8,927 nucleotides of DNA. Origin: Acidobacteriota bacterium. GTDB taxonomy: Bacteria > Planctomycetota > Phycisphaerae > WQYP01 > JAJZKJ01. Under the pieces are notes generated by a model that worked only from the letters and a program-made list of their open reading frames with translations, was not told where the DNA came from and did not search any database. Positions within the stretch are counted from its first letter, which is position 1, and every line of letters begins with the position of its first letter. The stretch spans positions 1 through 8,927 of the forward strand of contig JAJZKJ010000066.1 in NCBI GenBank assembly GCA_021804195.1, written 5' to 3'. This document shows positions 5,661 through 8,927 of the stretch, piece after piece. Both the position numbers and the translations under genes were made by a program.

Positions 5661-7022
5661 ATGATACTGGCGTCGCTTGATTCCCTGGCTGACCGAATAC
5701 CGCCGGTTCTGCTGGCGAACTTTTACGAGCGCCTTCCGGACCGGCTGATTGACCAGGTTCGAACCGCGCGTTTTCGGCGGACGCTTCGCTGGGTAGCGCA
5801 GCATTCGCCGTTTTATCGCGCTGCGTTTCGGCGGCTGGGCATTGATCCACGGCAGGTGAAAACGCCGGGGGACCTCGGCGATTTTTTTACCACTCCGGAG
5901 GACATCATTGCTGATCCGGAATCTTTTTTATGCCGCCCCCCCGCGATTGTCTTTGAATCTTCCGGAACCAGCGGACGCAACAAGCGGATTTATTACGATC
6001 AACGCGAGATGGAGCAGATGGGCCAGGTGATGGCCGCCGGACTACCCATGATGGGCATCGGCCCGGAGGATCGCGTCGCCAACGCCTTCGACTTTTCGAT
6101 GTGGATTCCCGGAATGTTGACGCATAACGCCTTGATGGCGGCGGGTAATTTCTGCATGGCCTTCGGAAAGGTCGATCCGGTGGAAGTATACCGGCGGCTG
6201 CGGACCTATCGCTTCAATGTTGTGATGGGGGAACCAACCTGGTTGATCCGGCTCACCGAGTTGGCCGAGCGCGACGGCTCTGTTGCGTTGAAAACTCTCG
6301 TCGGCGGCGCCGAAGAAATGCCCCGCGAGGCCATCGGCTGGATGCATAAGGTGTGGCGGGGCGCCATCGTGCGCATGTGCTACGGCAGTGTGGAACTCGG
6401 CAGCGGTCTGGGTTATCAACCCTGTGATTTCGACGGTTATCATCTGGATGACATCGACTTTTACCATGAGGCGGCGGACGTAACTCCGGACGGTTACGGG
6501 GAACTGGTTTACACCACCCTAAGGAGGCGCGTCATGCCGCTGATCCGTTATCGTTCGCGCGACGTGACGCGCCTGATCCCCGGACGCTGCGCCTGCGGAC
6601 GTAAAGGAGCGCGAATGAGCCGCCTGCGCGGACGCCGGGATGAAATCGTTGTGGCCGGCGGCGGCAATCTGTATCCGCTGATGTTCGAGAATATCCTGGC
6701 CGGCGTTGCCGGCTTGACGCGCGATTGGCAGGTGGTTCTCCGCCTCCAGAACCTGCGAGAGGTGATGGAAATCCACGTGGAATCTCTGCGGTTGGACCAC
6801 GAAGAACTGCGCCGGGAAATTCTCGCCCGCGCCGCCACCCAATACCCTGATTTGATGAAGAATCTTGCCCTGGGAATATTCCAGTTGCGTGTGTTGATCG
6901 ATGCGCCCGCGGAGCTGCGCACGAGCCGCAAACTCAAACGTCTGGTTGATCTACGCTATGATAATGACGGTCATGGGTCCGCCACCCGGGACGGCCCGGC
7001 GGCCGCACTTGTGGTCAAGTAG
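5661..7022 (+). CDS. PaaK-like AMP-forming acyl/aryl-CoA ligase (phenylacetate-CoA ligase family)
   Basis: Enzymes of this group activate a carboxylic acid with ATP to an acyl-adenylate and pass it to CoA, a carrier protein or an amine. The protein has 453 residues. WVAQHSPFYRAAF (44-56) is the typical N-terminal entry of PaaK proteins. The phosphate-binding loop is FESSGTSGRNKR (98-109), and the second adenylation motif is CYGSVELG (240-247). GELVYTTL (280-287) and PLIRYRSRDVTRL (293-305) with Asp301 bind the ribose, followed by a CACGR segment. The hinge GRRDEIVVAGGGNLYP (324-339) precedes the C-terminal domain, and TSRKLKRLVDLR (421-432) places the conserved C-terminal catalytic lysine at Lys424. 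A tail of about 20 residues has no family counterpart. The ATG at 5661 is preceded only by a weak GGA. The SGNH gene follows after 10 bases. The set of motifs suggests an active enzyme. The acid could be aromatic or fatty; nothing in the window decides. Confidence 0.85.
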   Translation: MILASLDSLADRIPPVLLANFYERLPDRLIDQVRTARFRRTLRWVAQHSPFYRAAFRRLGIDPRQVKTPGDLGDFFTTPEDIIADPESFLCRPPAIVFESSGTSGRNKRIYYDQREMEQMGQVMAAGLPMMGIGPEDRVANAFDFSMWIPGMLTHNALMAAGNFCMAFGKVDPVEVYRRLRTYRFNVVMGEPTWLIRLTELAERDGSVALKTLVGGAEEMPREAIGWMHKVWRGAIVRMCYGSVELGSGLGYQPCDFDGYHLDDIDFYHEAADVTPDGYGELVYTTLRRRVMPLIRYRSRDVTRLIPGRCACGRKGARMSRLRGRRDEIVVAGGGNLYPLMFENILAGVAGLTRDWQVVLRLQNLREVMEIHVESLRLDHEELRREILARAATQYPDLMKNLALGIFQLRVLIDAPAELRTSRKLKRLVDLRYDNDGHGSATRDGPAAALVVK

Positions 7023-7032
7023 GAGCTGACAC

Positions 7033-7767
7033 ATGTTCAGACGAACTGCGGCGCGGCTGCTGATTGTCGGAGACAGCATCACGCTGGGGGTCGCCCAACT
7101 ACGTGGCGAGCAGATCGACGCGTTTGTGGATCGCTGCTACGTGGACATCCTGCGCGAAAAGCTGCCCCATCTGGACATTCGCATGGATGCGGAAATTCAC
7201 CGCACCACCACGGAGGCGTTGCGTTTGATCGACGGCCTGCTGCGACAACACCAACCGACGATGGCTCTGCTGATGCTCGGTGGCAACGACGTGGACGTGC
7301 AATGGAAACGGTTTGTCATCAGCCAGGGGCGCATTGTCCGCAGCCGGGTATCGCTGGAGCATTACACAAACAATCTTCAGGTGCTGGTCCAGAAGGTTTT
7401 AGATTTCGGCGCCACCCCGATTCTCACCGATATGCCCAACCATTGCCTGGCTTTGCGCGGTCCTTATCTTTCGATGCTAAGCGGCAAAAATGTGACCGCC
7501 CTGATTGCCGCGCATGGCGGCCAGCCCGTGTCCGACGCCGGACTTGTTGAATATCGTCTGGCGGCTGAACAGATCGCCCGCGCCGTCGATTGCCCGTTTG
7601 TCTCCTATGGCACGGCCTTGAGCCGCCAACCACCCCTGACCGTTTCGAGCCCGGATGGCGTGCACCCCAATTCGCAGGCCCACACCATCATCGCCGCCGA
7701 GTTGGAGCCTGTTTTGTCTTGTCTCATTGGTTCGAGTCGCTCCACTCTTTCCAAGAGCAGCGTGTAA
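7033..7767 (+). CDS. SGNH/GDSL-family hydrolase (esterase or acyltransferase type)
   Basis: SGNH enzymes cleave or transfer ester-linked acyl groups using Ser, Asp and His. This one has 244 residues. The block I motif LLIVGDSITLG (9-19) carries the nucleophile Ser15. LMLGGNDVD (80-88) carries the oxyanion Asn85. SPDGVHPNSQAH (206-217) carries Asp208 and His211. No clear block II glycine is seen. The GDS motif starts only about 12 residues from the N-terminus and there is no signal peptide, so it should work in the cytosol beside the other operon enzymes. AGGAG at 7021-7025 overlaps the stop of the ligase gene and lies seven bases from the ATG, which fixes the start and indicates coupling. It is the last gene of the operon and converges with the minus-strand gene 37 bases on. 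It could release or transfer the acyl group activated by the ligase; that is inference. Confidence 0.82.
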   Translation: MFRRTAARLLIVGDSITLGVAQLRGEQIDAFVDRCYVDILREKLPHLDIRMDAEIHRTTTEALRLIDGLLRQHQPTMALLMLGGNDVDVQWKRFVISQGRIVRSRVSLEHYTNNLQVLVQKVLDFGATPILTDMPNHCLALRGPYLSMLSGKNVTALIAAHGGQPVSDAGLVEYRLAAEQIARAVDCPFVSYGTALSRQPPLTVSSPDGVHPNSQAHTIIAAELEPVLSCLIGSSRSTLSKSSV

Positions 7768-7804
7768 GCGCGCCTCCGCCGTCGCCGACAAAAATGCCTG
7801 GGCT

Positions 7805-8927
7805 TTAATCCAGACGAAAATCCTCTCCCAATTGTTCAAGCACTTTGTTGAGTGCTTTGAGGACATCATCACCTGGAGATTTTCCGCCATCGCCAATCTC
7901 AAGCCGCACGTGGAACTTTAACGCAACTCCGGCATTGGCGCTGACAGCCAAGAGATCGGGAATCAATTCGGCCAAATCCTGCACTTGTGAAGGCTCAAAA
8001 TCTGCGGACACCATTCGTACCTGCGCAGCCGGGGGTACGGTATTCGCGCCGCCGGACGAGGTCGAGGCAGCGCTCCGACTGGAGCAAACTTTCAGCTTCA
8101 CTCCTTGCGCCGCGGGCAATTCACAAGGCCAGGCCGCAGAACCGTCGGCTAATTCGATGAACCTTGCCTGCAGCGCTCCGCCAATCACGTCACGCGGCGC
8201 GTGCCAGGGGAGATTCCGCCCCGCTTTCTGCGAAAGTGCCGTCAGAATTGCCAGAGCCGTCGTGACGCCGCCTTGCCATGCCACGGGCAGATTTTCCGGC
8301 AGGATCGCCGCCGCCGAAATCGGCTCCGGAGGTATGCGCAATAAGGCCGCCGAGCTTAACACGCCTGCGGGAATCGGTTCGCCCAGCAGGCTCGCCGGAC
8401 CGGAAAGCAACCAGACTTTGCCACTGGCTACGGCCGCTTCGATTGCCGAATTCACGACTTGAGCCGCCGCCTTTGGAACCGGAACCGCGTCGGTGAAGCC
8501 CCCTTTATCCACCTGCACCGATTTGCCGCCGCGGAAATAATCCAGAACCGTCTGGACACTCAATTCGCCGCCCGACCAGAGTCCCGGCAAAATACCCGGC
8601 GCCAGCAGTTCGCCGGGAATCTCCGCCAACTCTGCCGCCTCTGGAAGCACCAATTCCATCGCCGGATCCGCCAGCGCGGTATCATCAGGGCGGCAGCGCC
8701 ACCATGTGCGGAACGTGCGATCCGGCCGCGTAAGGCGCAGTACGAAGGCCCCCTGCACGCAACCATCCACCAGCGTGTCCACAATCGCCTGCGATTTGAG
8801 CATCTTGGGCAGGTGCGGAAGCTGCGCAAAGGCGCCGGCCAAGTCCTTCACCCGCCGGCTGGTTTCGCCCTGTTTCCACAAGCTGTACGGCCCACCGGGC
8901 AATAATGCATCCGCTGTTACCGGCGTG
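7805..8927 (-). CDS. DUF499-like ATPase of anti-phage clusters, C-terminal part (partial, runs off right edge)
   Basis: The frame is open from the right edge to the TAA at 7807-7805, about 373 residues. A TTG at 8902 is not a convincing start because the frame continues upstream with normal-looking sequence. I recognise the style of the C-terminal part of DUF499 proteins, large ATPases related to those of BREX-type systems. Landmarks are GPYSLWKQGE, AFAQLPHLPKML, AIVDTLVDGCVQGAFVLRLT, MELVLPEAAELAE, VWLLSGPASLLGEPIP, and a closing domain with VSADFEPSQVQDLAELIPDL and LKFHVRLEIGDGG. The Walker motifs would be in the missing N-terminal part. Such proteins occur with DUF1156 methylase-like, DUF3780 and helicase genes in defence islands. 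Here the gene is the last of a leftward unit, and its partners, if any, lie beyond the right edge. The family call is from memory of the pattern and is moderately secure. A related BREX-like ATPase is the alternative. Confidence 0.6.
   Translation of the reverse strand, partial: TPVTADALLPGGPYSLWKQGETSRRVKDLAGAFAQLPHLPKMLKSQAIVDTLVDGCVQGAFVLRLTRPDRTFRTWWRCRPDDTALADPAMELVLPEAAELAEIPGELLAPGILPGLWSGGELSVQTVLDYFRGGKSVQVDKGGFTDAVPVPKAAAQVVNSAIEAAVASGKVWLLSGPASLLGEPIPAGVLSSAALLRIPPEPISAAAILPENLPVAWQGGVTTALAILTALSQKAGRNLPWHAPRDVIGGALQARFIELADGSAAWPCELPAAQGVKLKVCSSRSAASTSSGGANTVPPAAQVRMVSADFEPSQVQDLAELIPDLLAVSANAGVALKFHVRLEIGDGGKSPGDDVLKALNKVLEQLGEDFRLD

Noticed and set aside
7768..7804. Convergent spacer checked for a shared terminator
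   Set aside because: These 37 bases contain no convincing hairpin with a T-run in either direction.
7838..7857. Stem-loop AAGCACT-TTGTTG-AGTGCTT as terminator for the plus-strand operon
   Set aside because: The stem has only seven pairs, no T-run follows on either strand, and it lies inside the coding end of the DUF499-like gene.

Overview
The window looks like GC-rich bacterial chromosomal DNA, perhaps from the Planctomycetota-Verrucomicrobiota side of the tree. That placement is inference. It rests on a BlaI/M56 gene pair whose M56 protease carries SbsA-type Ig-like domains, and on the general style of the proteins; no rRNA or marker gene is present. No tRNA, rRNA, CRISPR array or recognisable insertion sequence was seen.

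Left part (1-1841): a broken regulatory pair. The minus strand carries the C-terminal two thirds or more of a BlaI/MecI-type repressor (8 to about 316). It meets, head to head, a plus-strand BlaR1-like M56 metalloprotease (about 315-1841) that has lost its first transmembrane segments. At the very left edge the minus strand still shows the normal operon junction: a good Shine-Dalgarno followed by an ATG that overlaps the blaI stop. A second M56 start therefore reads leftward out of the window. The simplest explanation is one inversion with a breakpoint inside blaI and another inside blaR1. An assembly chimera is the main alternative.

Middle part (1971-7767): five co-directional enzyme genes. 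A HAD phosphatase resembling MtnX stands alone. After a 249-bp gap holding a perfect 10-bp inverted repeat comes a tight operon: M20 metallohydrolase, class III (glutamate-1-semialdehyde-type) PLP aminotransferase, PaaK-like acyl-adenylate/CoA ligase, and a cytosolic SGNH/GDSL hydrolase. All keep their family active-site residues. Together they suggest a small pathway that activates a carboxylic acid, transfers an amino group, makes or cleaves an amide, and hydrolyses or transfers an ester. The product cannot be read from the sequence.

Right part (7805-8927): on the minus strand, converging with the operon, lies the C-terminal part of a large protein resembling the DUF499 ATPases found in anti-phage gene clusters. 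It runs off the right edge, so any defence partners would lie further right.
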